A DNA stretch of 64,000 nt, taken from NCBI GenBank assembly GCA_028064945.1, contig JAPTWQ010000046.1, positions 9,515 to 73,514 of the forward strand. The letters run 5' to 3'. Positions 26,614-36,186 of the stretch are shown here, in pieces; the stretch's first letter is position 1; every line of letters starts with the position of its first letter. Made by a program: the position numbers and the translations under genes. Source of the stretch: Nitrospiraceae bacterium. GTDB lineage: Bacteria > Nitrospirota_A > Leptospirillia > Leptospirillales > Leptospirillaceae. The notes under the pieces were generated by a model. That model saw nothing but the letters and a program-made list of their open reading frames with translations, was not told where the DNA came from and did not search any database.

Positions 26614-27678
26614 TCAGTGGGAACCAAAAACACGCATCAGGTCATTATAGAAGGCAAACACCATAATCGAAAGCAAAAGAACAAACCCGACCTGCATGGA
26701 TATCTCCCGAACCCTGACCGACAGGGGCCTGCGAAGGAGTCCCTCCGCCGTCAGGAACAGGATGTGTCCCCCATCAAGAACGGGGACGGGAACAAGGTTC
26801 ATCACACCAAGCGTCACGCTGATGAACCCCATGAAAACCAATAGGTTGACAAGGCCGGACTGGGCCGCCTTTGCAGACATCTGGGCGATCAGGATCGGGC
26901 CGCCAAGGTTCTTCGAGGAAATTTCTCCTGTCACAATTTTTCCGAGGGAAATAACCGTTATTTTCGTGACATGAACCGTCTTCAGGAACCCGCGCCCGAG
27001 ACCATCGAACAGGCCATAGCGGAGCGTTGTCGTATCCCCTTTCGGCGCCACGCCTATTTTTCCCTGGGGAACACGCTGTCCGTATATATTCTGTCCCATC
27101 ATGCTTTCGGGGGAAAGAGAGATCGAGAGATCTTTCCCGTTTCGGGCGACAAGAAGCGTGATGGGCTTCCCTATGCGATTTTCAACAAGCCCCCTCAGAT
27201 CATCCCATGTGGCAAGAGGATGGCCGTCCACCGCCATGATCCGGTCTCCGGGAAGAAGGCCGACCCTGGATGCAGGAGACCCGGCCATGACCTTCCCCAC
27301 GACCGGCAAAAGGGCAGGAATCCCCGCCCAGAAAACCACCGTAAAGAGAAAGAAGGCAAGGATGAAATTGGCCACGGGGCCGGCTGCGGCAATAGCAATT
27401 CTTTTCCACACCGGCAGAGCTCCAAATGAGCGGGCCTGGTCTTCCGGACTCACCGATTCGGGGTCTGTCTCCCCGAGCATTTTTACGTAACCACCGAGCG
27501 GAATCCACGCGAGCCTGTACTCCGTCTCCCCTACCGTTTTCGAAAAAATTTTCGGACCAAACCCGATGGAGAATTTTTCAATTTTGACTCCAAAACGCTT
27601 GGCAACAAGAAAATGCCCGGACTCGTGGATAACGATCAGGACACCCACAACCAGGATAAAAGACAGGAGTGCTTCCAT
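26614..27678 (-). CDS. rseP: Site-2 metalloprotease RseP
   Basis: A membrane-embedded zinc protease that cuts membrane-anchored regulators such as anti-sigma factors. The HExxH motif is VIHESGHFLVAKRFGV (H18, E19, H22) in the first span, and the third zinc ligand is in NLVPVPVLDGGHILF near the C-terminus. One PDZ domain lies in the middle (GSPASRVGLLPGDRIMAVDGHPL). Length is 354, compared with about 450 for the two-PDZ E. coli protein, so this is the single-PDZ form. It is directly behind dxr with no gap and is part of the uppS-cdsA-dxr-rseP series common in bacteria. Confidence 0.94.
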   Translation of the reverse strand: MEALLSFILVVGVLIVIHESGHFLVAKRFGVKIEKFSIGFGPKIFSKTVGETEYRLAWIPLGGYVKMLGETDPESVSPEDQARSFGALPVWKRIAIAAAGPVANFILAFFLFTVVFWAGIPALLPVVGKVMAGSPASRVGLLPGDRIMAVDGHPLATWDDLRGLVENRIGKPITLLVARNGKDLSISLSPESMMGQNIYGQRVPQGKIGVAPKGDTTTLRYGLFDGLGRGFLKTVHVTKITVISLGKIVTGEISSKNLGGPILIAQMSAKAAQSGLVNLLVFMGFISVTLGVMNLVPVPVLDGGHILFLTAEGLLRRPLSVRVREISMQVGFVLLLSIMVFAFYNDLMRVFGSH

Positions 27679-28920
27679 TTAGTTCCTCCTGACGCCACCC
27701 GGAACAGGTGCCGCCATAACGCCATTATGATTGGGACCGCCCGGGATCTCTTCCGTTGCGGCATATCTCTCAGCAAGCTCCTGGGCTTTATGACGGGCAA
27801 TCTTTCCCGATTTTCGAATTTCCTCAAGTGTCCGGGCCTCCGAGACAGGAGCCATCTCGAGGACCTCCCCCTGTATTCTGGCAATCAGGCTGAACGGAAT
27901 CTTTCCCTCCAGAAAATGGGCAACAGCAACCTCGTTGGCTGCATTCAGCCACAGACTGGACTGGCCACCACGCTCAAGGGCCCTGAATGCATGTCGGATC
28001 GATGGAAAAGCCTCATGATCGGGATGATGAAAGGTCATCTGTCCAAGAAGAACAAGATCCAGGCTCTTGACGTCGAGCTCAAGGCGCTCGTCTCCGGAGA
28101 TCGCATAGCTGATCGGCCCCCTCATGTCCGGAACACCCATCTGGGCGAGAACCGATCCGTCGACCAGCTCGACAAGGGAATGAATAATACTCTGGCGGTG
28201 AACAACAACCTCGATCTTCTCCGGAGGCAGCTCAAAGAGCCACCGGGCTTCAATCACCTCGAGCCCCTTGTTCATCAGCGTTGCCGAATCGATCGTAATT
28301 TTGGGCCCCATCCTCCATGTCGGATGGTTCAGGGCCTCCTCAACGGAAACATGGGTCATCTCATCCCTGGTTCGCCCGAACATCGGTCCGCCGGAAGCCG
28401 TCAGGATGACTTTCCTGACACTTTTCCAGTCATGGCCTTTCATCGCCTGATAGATCGCGCTGTGTTCGGAGTCGACAGGAACGAGTCTGGCCCCTTTTTC
28501 CCGAATACGGTTCATGACCGCCGCTCCCCCGGCAACAAGCGTTTCCTTGTTTGCCAAGGCAATCGTCCTTCCCGGAAGGATCCCTTCCCAGGTGGGAGGG
28601 AGTCCGGCATCGCCCACGATCGCTGACAGAAGAACCTCCGCCCCCGGACAGGCCGCAACAGCAACCGCTCCTTCCTCACCGGAGAGGATCCGGATCCCCG
28701 ATCCCGAAAGCGCCTCCTTGCAGTCGGAGTAAACCTCTTCCGAGACAGACAGGATCTCGGGTTTGAACAGACGCGCCTGCTCAATGATGACATCCAGATT
28801 TTTTCCTGCTGCCATCGCAAGGACCTGAAAACGGTCAGGATGCTTCAATACGATATCAAGAGCCGAACGTCCGATTGAGCCGGTTGAACCCAGAACAGAC
28901 AGGCTTGTTCTTTTCATCAT
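27679..28920 (-). CDS. dxr: 1-deoxy-D-xylulose-5-phosphate reductoisomerase
   Basis: Dxr makes MEP from DXP with NADPH, the committed step of the MEP pathway. The NADPH motif VLGSTGSIGRSALDIV is at the N-terminus, the substrate and metal region VPVDSEHSAIYQAM is in the middle, and ILTASGGPMFGR follows the flexible-loop region. The C-terminal NAANEVAVAHFLEGKIPF is conserved. At 413 residues it is slightly long, due to a Gly/Pro/Asn-rich tail after the usual end. It abuts rseP. Confidence 0.96.
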   Translation of the reverse strand: MMKRTSLSVLGSTGSIGRSALDIVLKHPDRFQVLAMAAGKNLDVIIEQARLFKPEILSVSEEVYSDCKEALSGSGIRILSGEEGAVAVAACPGAEVLLSAIVGDAGLPPTWEGILPGRTIALANKETLVAGGAAVMNRIREKGARLVPVDSEHSAIYQAMKGHDWKSVRKVILTASGGPMFGRTRDEMTHVSVEEALNHPTWRMGPKITIDSATLMNKGLEVIEARWLFELPPEKIEVVVHRQSIIHSLVELVDGSVLAQMGVPDMRGPISYAISGDERLELDVKSLDLVLLGQMTFHHPDHEAFPSIRHAFRALERGGQSSLWLNAANEVAVAHFLEGKIPFSLIARIQGEVLEMAPVSEARTLEEIRKSGKIARHKAQELAERYAATEEIPGGPNHNGVMAAPVPGGVRRN

Positions 28921-28967
28921 CCAATCCTCATGTCAAATCCATATATTCAATCCCATATCAAGGGAAA

Positions 28968-29825
28968 TCATGTCCAGATCTTTAACGAAAAACCCTCCCA
29001 ATACACCAGAAAAAGATAAAAAACCGGTGCATTAAAGAGGAGACTGTCAATCTTGTCAAGGAAACCGCCGTGCCCCGGAAGCAGAGCGCCAGAATCCTTC
29101 ACCCCGGCATACCGCTTGAACGCCGATTCGCAAAGGTCCCCCACCTGCCCCACACCGCCCATAAGGAGGGAGATAGCCAAAAGATCCCCCAGAGGAACCC
29201 CCGGAAGCAGCAACTTGTGAAAAAGAAGAGTCCAGACCACCCCTCCGGCAAGACCGCCCACAGCTCCTTCCTTTGTTTTCGAAGGAGAGAGTGCCGGTGC
29301 AAGCTTTACCTTCCCCAAGGTTTTCCCGACCGCATAGGCCAATATATCGACCGCCCAGGTAAAACCCAGAATGAACAGAACGAGCTTTCCTCCTCCAGGA
29401 AGAGACCTCAGAAGAACGACATACCCCAGAAGATAGGGGATGTAGACAAGGCCGGCCAAAACGGGAAGCATCGCCGGAACATCCGGGAGCAGTTCTCCTT
29501 CCCGACGGGAGCGTCCGGAGATGGAAATCATCAGGATCGCCAAAAACAAAAGGGCCAGAAGATCTCCGGGAGAAATCACGGAAGATGAGCCCTGTGTGGT
29601 CAGATAAAAGTCAAGAATCAGGAAGATCCCGGAAATACGGGCCACCCACGAAAGGACCGGAGAACTTCCCTTCGGGCGCATCATGGACAAAAATTCGGAA
29701 TAGGCCAGGAGCATGACGAAGAGGATCAGGAGGAGCACCGCCCACTGGGTCCCCTTCAGGAGAAGAAGAACCAGCAACGGAACAAGAACCAGTGCGACGG
29801 CAACCCGCTGAAAAAGGTTCTTCAA
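28968..29825 (-). CDS. cdsA: Phosphatidate cytidylyltransferase
   Basis: CdsA makes CDP-diacylglycerol from phosphatidic acid and CTP in the inner membrane. The 285-residue chain has about seven to eight spans and ends with the family signature FKRYAGVKDSGALLPGHGG followed by LDKIDSLLFNAP. An earlier conserved part is WAVDILAYAVGKTLGK. It overlaps uppS by four bases. Together with plsX downstream it puts two phospholipid steps in this cluster. Confidence 0.95.
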   Translation of the reverse strand: MKNLFQRVAVALVLVPLLVLLLLKGTQWAVLLLILFVMLLAYSEFLSMMRPKGSSPVLSWVARISGIFLILDFYLTTQGSSSVISPGDLLALLFLAILMISISGRSRREGELLPDVPAMLPVLAGLVYIPYLLGYVVLLRSLPGGGKLVLFILGFTWAVDILAYAVGKTLGKVKLAPALSPSKTKEGAVGGLAGGVVWTLLFHKLLLPGVPLGDLLAISLLMGGVGQVGDLCESAFKRYAGVKDSGALLPGHGGFLDKIDSLLFNAPVFYLFLVYWEGFSLKIWT

Positions 29826-30607
29826 ATGGTGCCTTCGTCAGGGGTCGCCCCGGTTCTGCCGAAACGTCGAACCCTTTCCTGATAGTCCATCAATGCCCGA
29901 CGGTAATCGTCCTCCGAAAAGTCCGGCCACAGCGTCCGCGTAAAATGAAGTTCGGTATAAGCAATCTGCCACAAGAGAAAATTGCTGATCCGCACCTCAC
30001 CGCTGGTCCGGATCAAAAGATCCGGAGGAGGAAGGTCCCGTGAATCGAGGTACCCGGAAAAACGTTCTGCCGAAAGCTCTTCGGGGGTGATGATCCCCTT
30101 CTGGACATCCCTTGCAAATGTGGCCGCCGCCTTTACGATCTCTTCTCTCCCTGAATAGGACAATGCGAGCGTCAAAACCATGTGATTACAGTCCGCGGTC
30201 CGCTCCTCCGCCATCCGTATCTTCCTGAGAACCGATTCCGGCAAACGCTCCCGCGCGCCCACAACAAAGAAGCGGATGGAATTATTGAGCATCGTCTGGA
30301 TTTCCTGATCGATAAACTCCTCGAGAAGAGCCATCAGCGCATTGACCTCCAGACGCGGTCTTGTCCAATTTTCCCACGAAAATGCATAGAGGGTCAAATA
30401 CGGGATATTCCACTGCCGCGATGCGGTGACAACTCTTCTGACGCTCTCGGCCCCCGCTCGGTGTCCCATGACCCTCGGCAGATGGCGCTTGGTCGCCCAT
30501 CTGCCGTTTCCGTCCATAATGACCGCCACATGGCGGGGAGGGTTCGTCAGCCAGGAAAGATCGACTTTTTCGCTATGGGGCGATTCGGTGTTGACCGAAT
30601 GCTTCAT
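29822..30607 (-). CDS. uppS: Undecaprenyl diphosphate synthase
   Basis: A cis-prenyltransferase that makes the C55 lipid carrier for cell-wall sugars. The substrate site HVAVIMDGNGRWATKRHLPR, the phrase LYAFSWENWTRPRLEV, and the C-terminal PDLLIRTSGEVRISNFLLWQ with TELHFTRTLWPDF are all conserved. Length is 261. It overlaps cdsA downstream and the upstream exported-protein gene by four bases each. Confidence 0.96.
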   Translation of the reverse strand: MKHSVNTESPHSEKVDLSWLTNPPRHVAVIMDGNGRWATKRHLPRVMGHRAGAESVRRVVTASRQWNIPYLTLYAFSWENWTRPRLEVNALMALLEEFIDQEIQTMLNNSIRFFVVGARERLPESVLRKIRMAEERTADCNHMVLTLALSYSGREEIVKAAATFARDVQKGIITPEELSAERFSGYLDSRDLPPPDLLIRTSGEVRISNFLLWQIAYTELHFTRTLWPDFSEDDYRRALMDYQERVRRFGRTGATPDEGTI

Positions 30608-32583
30608 GGTCGGGACCCCGATGCCGGTCGATTCATGAGCGAAGGTGGTACGCCACCCTGTCCGAGAGCTTTAAGGACCTTCCCCGGAAGCGGATAGATC
30701 TCTATTTTTCCTTCATTCTCATATAAGTTCTGGATATTCATGAAATTGAAGACAGGCTCCGTTGCCACAAGAAGCCTTGGCTTCAGGGTGGAGGGGTCTG
30801 TTCCTATCGCGATATCGGTAATAAAGTCCCTGACCCGGGTCAGACGCCCCAGAAGCATCCAGCTGACGCCGGTCCACCGGTAAAAATAGACCTGTCCGTA
30901 TTGATATCCCTGAAATTTCGCCACAGGAGAGGAAACGGGAACGTTTTTGTAGACGATCACGATCGGACGGCTGCCTCCCTTCGATGAGGCAATGGTCAGA
31001 ATCCGTCCCTTCAGGTGAACCATTCGCGTCCGGACAGGGAGAAGCGCGTGAGGACGACCGAACACATAATGATCGTCATAGCCACCCAGAAAAAAGGGAC
31101 TCTTGAAGCGAAGATCTCCGTTGGCACCAAGATAGGTCAGATGGTTGTCCTTTGAAAGCTGCAGGAAACGTGTCTTCCCCGAAATGGTAACCGGAAGGGA
31201 TCCGAAAAGTCTGACCCTCGGCGGCCAGTCGAGAGTCTGTCCCTTCTCGAAATGATCCCGAACCCAGTCCATCTCGAATATTTTCCCCAAAAACGGTCTG
31301 TTTACACCCATCTTCTGAGCCAGAAGATGATCATGGCCGTCGGGAAGGTGGACAACCCTCAGGTAGAGGCGGACATGCTTCCAGATTCTTCTGAGCCTCC
31401 CGCCCGAAACATCAAGTACATAGGAGTCGGGGGTTCCTTCAACAATACTGCTCACAACAATCTGGTAATGGCTTTTCCATCCGGAAGGATCCTTGTCCGA
31501 AGCAGGGTGGTCGTCCATCAGGTGTCCTGCAGAGAGGAAAATATGCAGGTTCCGGATCACTCCCGGATTTCCCTCGGAATACCGCACCCTGAACCCGTCG
31601 GGAGAAAACTCTCCGAGAAGAACCTTCTTCCCGTCGGAAAAGGCAAAGAGGGGGCGCCCGCTGACGCTTTTTCCGATCGGAACGATAAACTTGGGGATAA
31701 AGGAAACAGAGAGAACCGATGATGGCTTGGACAGCGGCGGCAGACTCGTCGTGATAAATCCCCCTGCACGATGCTCTCCTTTTCCGACCTCGGCCATCAG
31801 GGGAGATATGCCTTTCATCATCGCGGAAATATGGGCGATCGGCTTTCCGGTCGCGCCCGAAACAACAGAGATCGTCATCAGGGCCCGTTGTCCGACAATG
31901 GTTGTATCAACCAGAAAGAGATAGTCGACACCGAGAATGACCGACAGCCTTTTCAGGACCAGGGGGTCCTCCCGGGAAACCCGGCCCAGGCTTCCGAGCG
32001 TTGCCTCGACCTTGAAAGGGTCAATGACGCTAAATCGCTCCGAATGGTCCAGTCTCTCCTCAAGATGGGCCATCACCCTGATATCGGCGTAATTTGACTG
32101 GGGAATTACCGCCAGGGGGATCGGAGCCCCGGAAAGGCGCACGCGATCGCCGACAACAGGGGCGTCCCTTGATGGCTCCCGTGCAAAGAATCCGGTACTC
32201 GACTGCTCCGAAACGGATTCCACCGAAAGACGTCCAAGCTTCTCTTCCCTGTATCCGATGACTTCATCTGTATAAGGATCCCGGAAGGGCGTTCCTTTTC
32301 TCACAACGGACAACACCATCCCCTCAGTGATTCCGGCGGCGGATCCCTTGTTGATGGAAACGGTCGTGCCGTCAACCGAGGTGATGTTCCCGTAAACTTC
32401 CGGAAAATAGGAGGAAAGGACTCTGACGACATCCCGGGTCCTGACCAGCGGAGCGTCCATGACTGCAGCAGGGGAAGAGGCACCAACGCCTTTTTCCGGC
32501 AGGGTCTGGGAGTGGGAAATCTCCGGAAAAAGAAAAGCGGAGAGCAGGATAAAAAAGCAGAGTCTCCGAACAAAAAACATCAT
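30604..32583 (-). CDS. Exported protein with FlgT-like domain and beta-rich C-terminus
   Basis: A 659-residue protein with a signal peptide (hydrophobic run to about residue 25, ending SHSQT). Residues 55-110 (YGNITSVDGTTVSINKG, then ITEGMVLSVVRKG) resemble the C-terminal domain of FlgT-like proteins. Residues 160-270 (a stretch with HSERFSVIDPF and LGVDYLFLVDTTIVG) resemble a TolB N-terminal or CsgG-like alpha/beta domain. The remaining 380 residues are beta-rich and may form a propeller. It starts with ATGATG overlapping the fhs stop, so it is translated in the same operon. A role in the envelope is inferred; no close match was recognised. Confidence 0.55.
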   Translation of the reverse strand: MMFFVRRLCFFILLSAFLFPEISHSQTLPEKGVGASSPAAVMDAPLVRTRDVVRVLSSYFPEVYGNITSVDGTTVSINKGSAAGITEGMVLSVVRKGTPFRDPYTDEVIGYREEKLGRLSVESVSEQSSTGFFAREPSRDAPVVGDRVRLSGAPIPLAVIPQSNYADIRVMAHLEERLDHSERFSVIDPFKVEATLGSLGRVSREDPLVLKRLSVILGVDYLFLVDTTIVGQRALMTISVVSGATGKPIAHISAMMKGISPLMAEVGKGEHRAGGFITTSLPPLSKPSSVLSVSFIPKFIVPIGKSVSGRPLFAFSDGKKVLLGEFSPDGFRVRYSEGNPGVIRNLHIFLSAGHLMDDHPASDKDPSGWKSHYQIVVSSIVEGTPDSYVLDVSGGRLRRIWKHVRLYLRVVHLPDGHDHLLAQKMGVNRPFLGKIFEMDWVRDHFEKGQTLDWPPRVRLFGSLPVTISGKTRFLQLSKDNHLTYLGANGDLRFKSPFFLGGYDDHYVFGRPHALLPVRTRMVHLKGRILTIASSKGGSRPIVIVYKNVPVSSPVAKFQGYQYGQVYFYRWTGVSWMLLGRLTRVRDFITDIAIGTDPSTLKPRLLVATEPVFNFMNIQNLYENEGKIEIYPLPGKVLKALGQGGVPPSLMNRPASGSRP

Positions 32584-34265
32584 GTTATCCCTCTGGTTAT
32601 TCCATCCGGAGAGAGATCAATCTTGCGGAAAGAAGGGATTGAGGGCAAGCCGGGCATCGTCTGGACATCCCCCGCATAAACAGTGACAAAACCGGCTCCC
32701 GTAAAAGCCCTGACATCGGTAACGGGAAAGACATACCCCCGCGGATCCCCCTTCAGCGAGGGGTCATGCGAAAGCGAGGCCCAAGTCTTGGCAATACACA
32801 CCGCCATTGACTCCCCTCCAAGAGACCGCACAAGGGAAAGGCTTTTTTTCGCCTTGTCCGACCACGCGACCTCTTTCCCGCCATACATGGTGGTCACAAT
32901 CCGGCGGACTTTCTCTTCCAGGGGATCTTCCTGGCGATAAAGAGGAATGACCTGGCCGCTGTGGGATCTCGCCGTTTCAAGAACCACCCGGGCAAGATCC
33001 AGTGCCCCTTCGCTTCCATCCCGGAAATGGGTGCAGACAACCGCATCAGAAGCCCCCGCGGCGATCGCGTGACGACGGATGATATCCCATTCTTCCTGCG
33101 AATCCTGCGGGTGGGAATTGATGGCCACCACGACAGGCACACCGAAGCGTCGAATGTTTTCAATCTGGCGACGAAGATTGGCACAGCCCCTGTCGACGGA
33201 TTCCGGGTTCGCCGAATTCAGGATCTCCGGAATTGGCTTGCCCGCTGTGGTATCGGCAAGTCCTCCATGCATCCTGAGGCTTTTTGCCGTCGCGACGAGA
33301 ACCGCCACGTTGGGTCCCCTTCCCAGGATGGGAACCTTGATGTCAAAGAACTTCTCTCCGCCAAGATCGGCACCGAAACCGGCCTCGGTCACCACACATT
33401 CCGCTCCGGAAAGGGCGACCCAGTCGCCGATCACGGAAGAGTTTCCATGAGCAATGTTCGCAAAGGGCGACCCATGAACAATCGCCGGCGTCCCCTCGCA
33501 AGTCGCCATGAGATTTGGCCAGAATGCCTCCCGGAGAAGTGCGGACATCGCTCCGTCGACACCAAGATCCCTGGCTGTCACAGGACGGCCGTCAACATCG
33601 GATCCGACCGTGATTTTAGAGAGCCTCGAGGAAAGGTCGGAATAATCCCTGGAGAGGGCCAGTATGGCCATCACTTCAGAGCTCACCGCGATAGAAAACT
33701 CCGTTTCCCTGGGAATCCCGTTCGCCCTGCCACCAAGTCCGATCACAACCTTCCTGAGGGGACGATCGTTCAGGTCCACAACTCTTGGATAGTTGATCGA
33801 CAGAGGGTCAATCCGGGTCGCATTACCATGACACAGGTCATTGTCGATGGCCGATGCCAGAAGATTATGCGCCGCCGAAACAGCGTGAATATCTCCTGTC
33901 AGATGGAGGTTCAGGACATCCATTGGCTCAATGGTCGATTTTCCCCCGCCTGCACCACCTCCCTTGATTCCGAAAACAGGACCCATCGAAGGCTGTCGAA
34001 TGGTCACAACCGTCCGGCACCCGATACGGTTCATGGCCATCGAGAGTCCGATGGAGGTTGTCGTCTTTCCTTCCCCGAGGGGAGTCGGAGTCATTCCGGT
34101 CACAAGCACATACAGGGAAGACGAGAGGTTCTTTGAGCCGGCGGAGATTTCTGATGATGGAGAAGGCAGATAGCGCGGGTCAATTTTTGCCCTCCCCGGC
34201 CCGAACCGGTGAAAGCGGTCGGAGGGCACACCAAGGGATCTGGCGATTGGTTCTAGATCGATCAA
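32580..34265 (-). CDS. fhs: Formate-tetrahydrofolate ligase
   Basis: Fhs makes 10-formyl-tetrahydrofolate from formate, ATP and THF, feeding purine synthesis (PurN here) and one-carbon metabolism. The P-loop is TPLGEGKTTTSIGLSMA, the next conserved stretch is RQPSMGPVFGIKGGGAGGG, and the family signatures VVTEAGFGADLGGEKFFDIK and VVVAINSHPQDS are present. Length is 561, normal for the monofunctional enzyme. It is unusual next to tatC; no other THF enzyme lies beside it. Confidence 0.95.
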   Translation of the reverse strand: MIDLEPIARSLGVPSDRFHRFGPGRAKIDPRYLPSPSSEISAGSKNLSSSLYVLVTGMTPTPLGEGKTTTSIGLSMAMNRIGCRTVVTIRQPSMGPVFGIKGGGAGGGKSTIEPMDVLNLHLTGDIHAVSAAHNLLASAIDNDLCHGNATRIDPLSINYPRVVDLNDRPLRKVVIGLGGRANGIPRETEFSIAVSSEVMAILALSRDYSDLSSRLSKITVGSDVDGRPVTARDLGVDGAMSALLREAFWPNLMATCEGTPAIVHGSPFANIAHGNSSVIGDWVALSGAECVVTEAGFGADLGGEKFFDIKVPILGRGPNVAVLVATAKSLRMHGGLADTTAGKPIPEILNSANPESVDRGCANLRRQIENIRRFGVPVVVAINSHPQDSQEEWDIIRRHAIAAGASDAVVCTHFRDGSEGALDLARVVLETARSHSGQVIPLYRQEDPLEEKVRRIVTTMYGGKEVAWSDKAKKSLSLVRSLGGESMAVCIAKTWASLSHDPSLKGDPRGYVFPVTDVRAFTGAGFVTVYAGDVQTMPGLPSIPSFRKIDLSPDGITRGIT

Positions 34266-34465
34266 TGTTATTCTTTCCGGAGGATTGAAGAGAAGAAGTT
34301 GTTTGCCTGTCGAAGGTCAGACAATGAACCCAGAAGGATCCGCTCGCCGATGACCCCGGTCAACCGTCACCCGGTGAAGTATGGAATGAAACCGCCTGAA
34401 AGACAAGAGTCAGGCGTCCCAAAATCCAGAAAGCGAGGTAATTTCTCCCAACAAAACAAGGAAAA

Positions 34466-35206
34466 TCACCCACTTTCCGGAATCTGTTCCCGAGCCTGAC
34501 CCCGTTTTTTCTGGCGCATGGAAATGGACGACAACAGGATGCCGAGCTCGTAGAGCAGAACCATCGGAAGATACATGATCATCATGTTGAAAAAATCCTG
34601 TGTCGGAGAAAGAATCGATGCCACAATGGCATTTCCGACCAGGGCCCACCGTCTCCCCTTTCTGAAGGCTTCCGGCGTCACCCACCCCATGGAGGTCAGA
34701 AGAGCCATGAGGAGAGGCAGTTCAAAAATCAGTCCAAAGACAAAGAGAAATCGCAACTCGAAGGAAATCGTCTTGTCCACGGAAAGAAAGGGGGAAAGAC
34801 CTTCCCCCTGACCGAATCCAACAAGAAAGTGAAGTGCCTGGGGCAATGCGAGAAGGTCAGAAAAACAGACACCAAGGAAAAAAAAGAAGGTCAGGCCGAA
34901 CAGCCACTTGAACACTCTTTTCTTTTCGTCCCGATAAAGCCCCGGGGCGACAAAGCGCCAGACCTCCCACAGGACAAGCGGGTAGGAGATCAAAAGCCCC
35001 ATGGTCAACGCCACCTTCAGGGTAATCCAGAATGCTTCCGTGGGGGTTGTGAAAACAAGGCGGGTCCCCGACTTGGCCCCCAGCCAGGAAAGCACCCTGT
35101 TTGAAAAAGGAAAGCAGACCAGCATGGAGACGGCGATCCACAGAACGCCTCGCAGGACCCTTGACCTGAGTTCCGAGAGATGGGAAAGAAAAGGCAATCG
35201 ATCCAT
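34466..35206 (-). CDS. tatC: Sec-independent translocase protein TatC
   Basis: TatC is the receptor for twin-arginine signal peptides in the inner membrane. The N-terminus MDRLPFLSHLSELRSRVLRG has the conserved LxELRxR motif, and about six spans follow, with YPLVLWEVWRFVAPGLY, the usual TatC phrase. The last conserved part is ASILSPTQDFFNMMIMYLPMVLLYELGI. I start at the ATG at 35206 rather than 35299, giving 246 residues. It follows the tatB-like gene by 10 bases. A 200-base gap with no gene separates it from fhs. Confidence 0.93.
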   Translation of the reverse strand: MDRLPFLSHLSELRSRVLRGVLWIAVSMLVCFPFSNRVLSWLGAKSGTRLVFTTPTEAFWITLKVALTMGLLISYPLVLWEVWRFVAPGLYRDEKKRVFKWLFGLTFFFFLGVCFSDLLALPQALHFLVGFGQGEGLSPFLSVDKTISFELRFLFVFGLIFELPLLMALLTSMGWVTPEAFRKGRRWALVGNAIVASILSPTQDFFNMMIMYLPMVLLYELGILLSSISMRQKKRGQAREQIPESG

Positions 35207-35216
35207 CAGACAGGCA

Positions 35217-35498
35217 TCACTTCGTCTCTGGCCTGACGTCTTGAGCCATTGGAAATTCTCCGCCTTTCTGGTAGGGCTGGGGAAGAGGGGTCCAGCCATC
35301 GGGCTCCGATGGCCGCCCCTCTTCCATGATCGACCGGGAGATATCCTTCACTTCCAGGAGAATCGGCGCGAGCCTCGTTCTGGCAAGCCGGATGAAGCGC
35401 CCGGCCTTCGTCGCAAGGGAGGGCCATTCGGAAGGCTTTACCACAAGCATGATCAGGAGAAGTATAAAGATAAGGTCAGGCCACCCGATTCCAAACAC
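35217..35498 (-). CDS. tatB: Twin-arginine translocase subunit TatA/TatB-like
   Basis: A 93-residue protein with one N-terminal membrane span beginning MFGIGWPDLIFILLLIMLVV, then an amphipathic helix (KPSEWPSLATKAGRFIRLARTRL) and a charged tail. This is the TatA/TatB layout, and the glutamate/glycine start MFGIG is typical. A short tail is TatA-like, but the position next to tatC and the GWPDLIFIL start are more TatB-like; the split is uncertain, and no second TatA gene is in the window. Confidence 0.85.
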   Translation of the reverse strand: MFGIGWPDLIFILLLIMLVVKPSEWPSLATKAGRFIRLARTRLAPILLEVKDISRSIMEEGRPSEPDGWTPLPQPYQKGGEFPMAQDVRPETK

Positions 35499-35539
35499 TT
35501 ACCACCCCGCCGCAGAACCATCGCACACACACCAGATGT

Positions 35540-36151
35540 TCACCCAGACCCCCCCGTCAGACAGGCCATCAGACTTTCTCCCGGGTTGGGGAGATCGACT
35601 GTTTTTCCGGTAGTATACACCATCAGGATCGCATCATCCGACTGTCCGTCCGGAGACCACTGCGGACCATAGTATCCTTTCCGGATCCCCGACTCCCGAA
35701 ACCCGAGTCGGGAATAGAGCTCCCTTGCAGGATTTTTTGAACGGACTTCAAGATGTACCTCCGAAACGCCGGATGAATGGCATCCCGACAAAAAACTTTT
35801 CATCATGAAAGAGCCGATCCCTTTCTTTCTCCAGTCAGGATGAAGGAAAAAGGTGTGAATCTCCACCTCGTCAAGAACGAGGTACCCCCCAAGAAGCCCC
35901 AGGAGCCCCCCTCCTGCCGGATAGACGATTCCTGCGTGAAAGGAAAGAGTCGACTGTCTCACCTCATCAACAAGGGATTCTCCAAGAGCATTGAGCCGGG
36001 CATCTGCCTGGGGAAGTGCTGAAAAGAATCGGGAAAGGACCTCCGGCCAGAGACCGCTCGCCAGATTGACAAACCTGAGCGATGAAAAGGAAAAAGGGGC
36101 AACCATGCGCCCCTCTTCGCCACCCGGTCCCTTCAGGACTTCATCATCCAT
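35540..36151 (-). CDS. rimI: Ribosomal protein-alanine acetyltransferase-like (RimI, GNAT)
   Basis: A GNAT acetyltransferase of 203 residues. The acetyl-CoA motif is FLHPDWRKKGIGSFMM, followed by HLEVRSKNPARELYSRLGFRESGIRKGYY, the RimI-type ending. RimI acetylates the N-terminal alanine of ribosomal protein S18. It follows tsaB (a well-known rimI neighbour) by 35 bases. The N-terminal 30 residues are not conserved, so the true start may be the ATG at residue 16. Confidence 0.85.
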   Translation of the reverse strand: MDDEVLKGPGGEEGRMVAPFSFSSLRFVNLASGLWPEVLSRFFSALPQADARLNALGESLVDEVRQSTLSFHAGIVYPAGGGLLGLLGGYLVLDEVEIHTFFLHPDWRKKGIGSFMMKSFLSGCHSSGVSEVHLEVRSKNPARELYSRLGFRESGIRKGYYGPQWSPDGQSDDAILMVYTTGKTVDLPNPGESLMACLTGGSG

Positions 36152-36186
36152 TAAAAACTCCGCATGAAACCAGGGAAAGGCGCAAG

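Noticed and set aside
27613..28626. 337-codon plus-strand frame opposite dxr
   Set aside because: Antisense of a conserved gene; no start signal or known domain.
32961..34136. 391-codon plus-strand frame opposite fhs
   Set aside because: It is an antisense shadow of a clearly conserved enzyme gene; its composition is Arg/His/Gly-rich without domain pattern.
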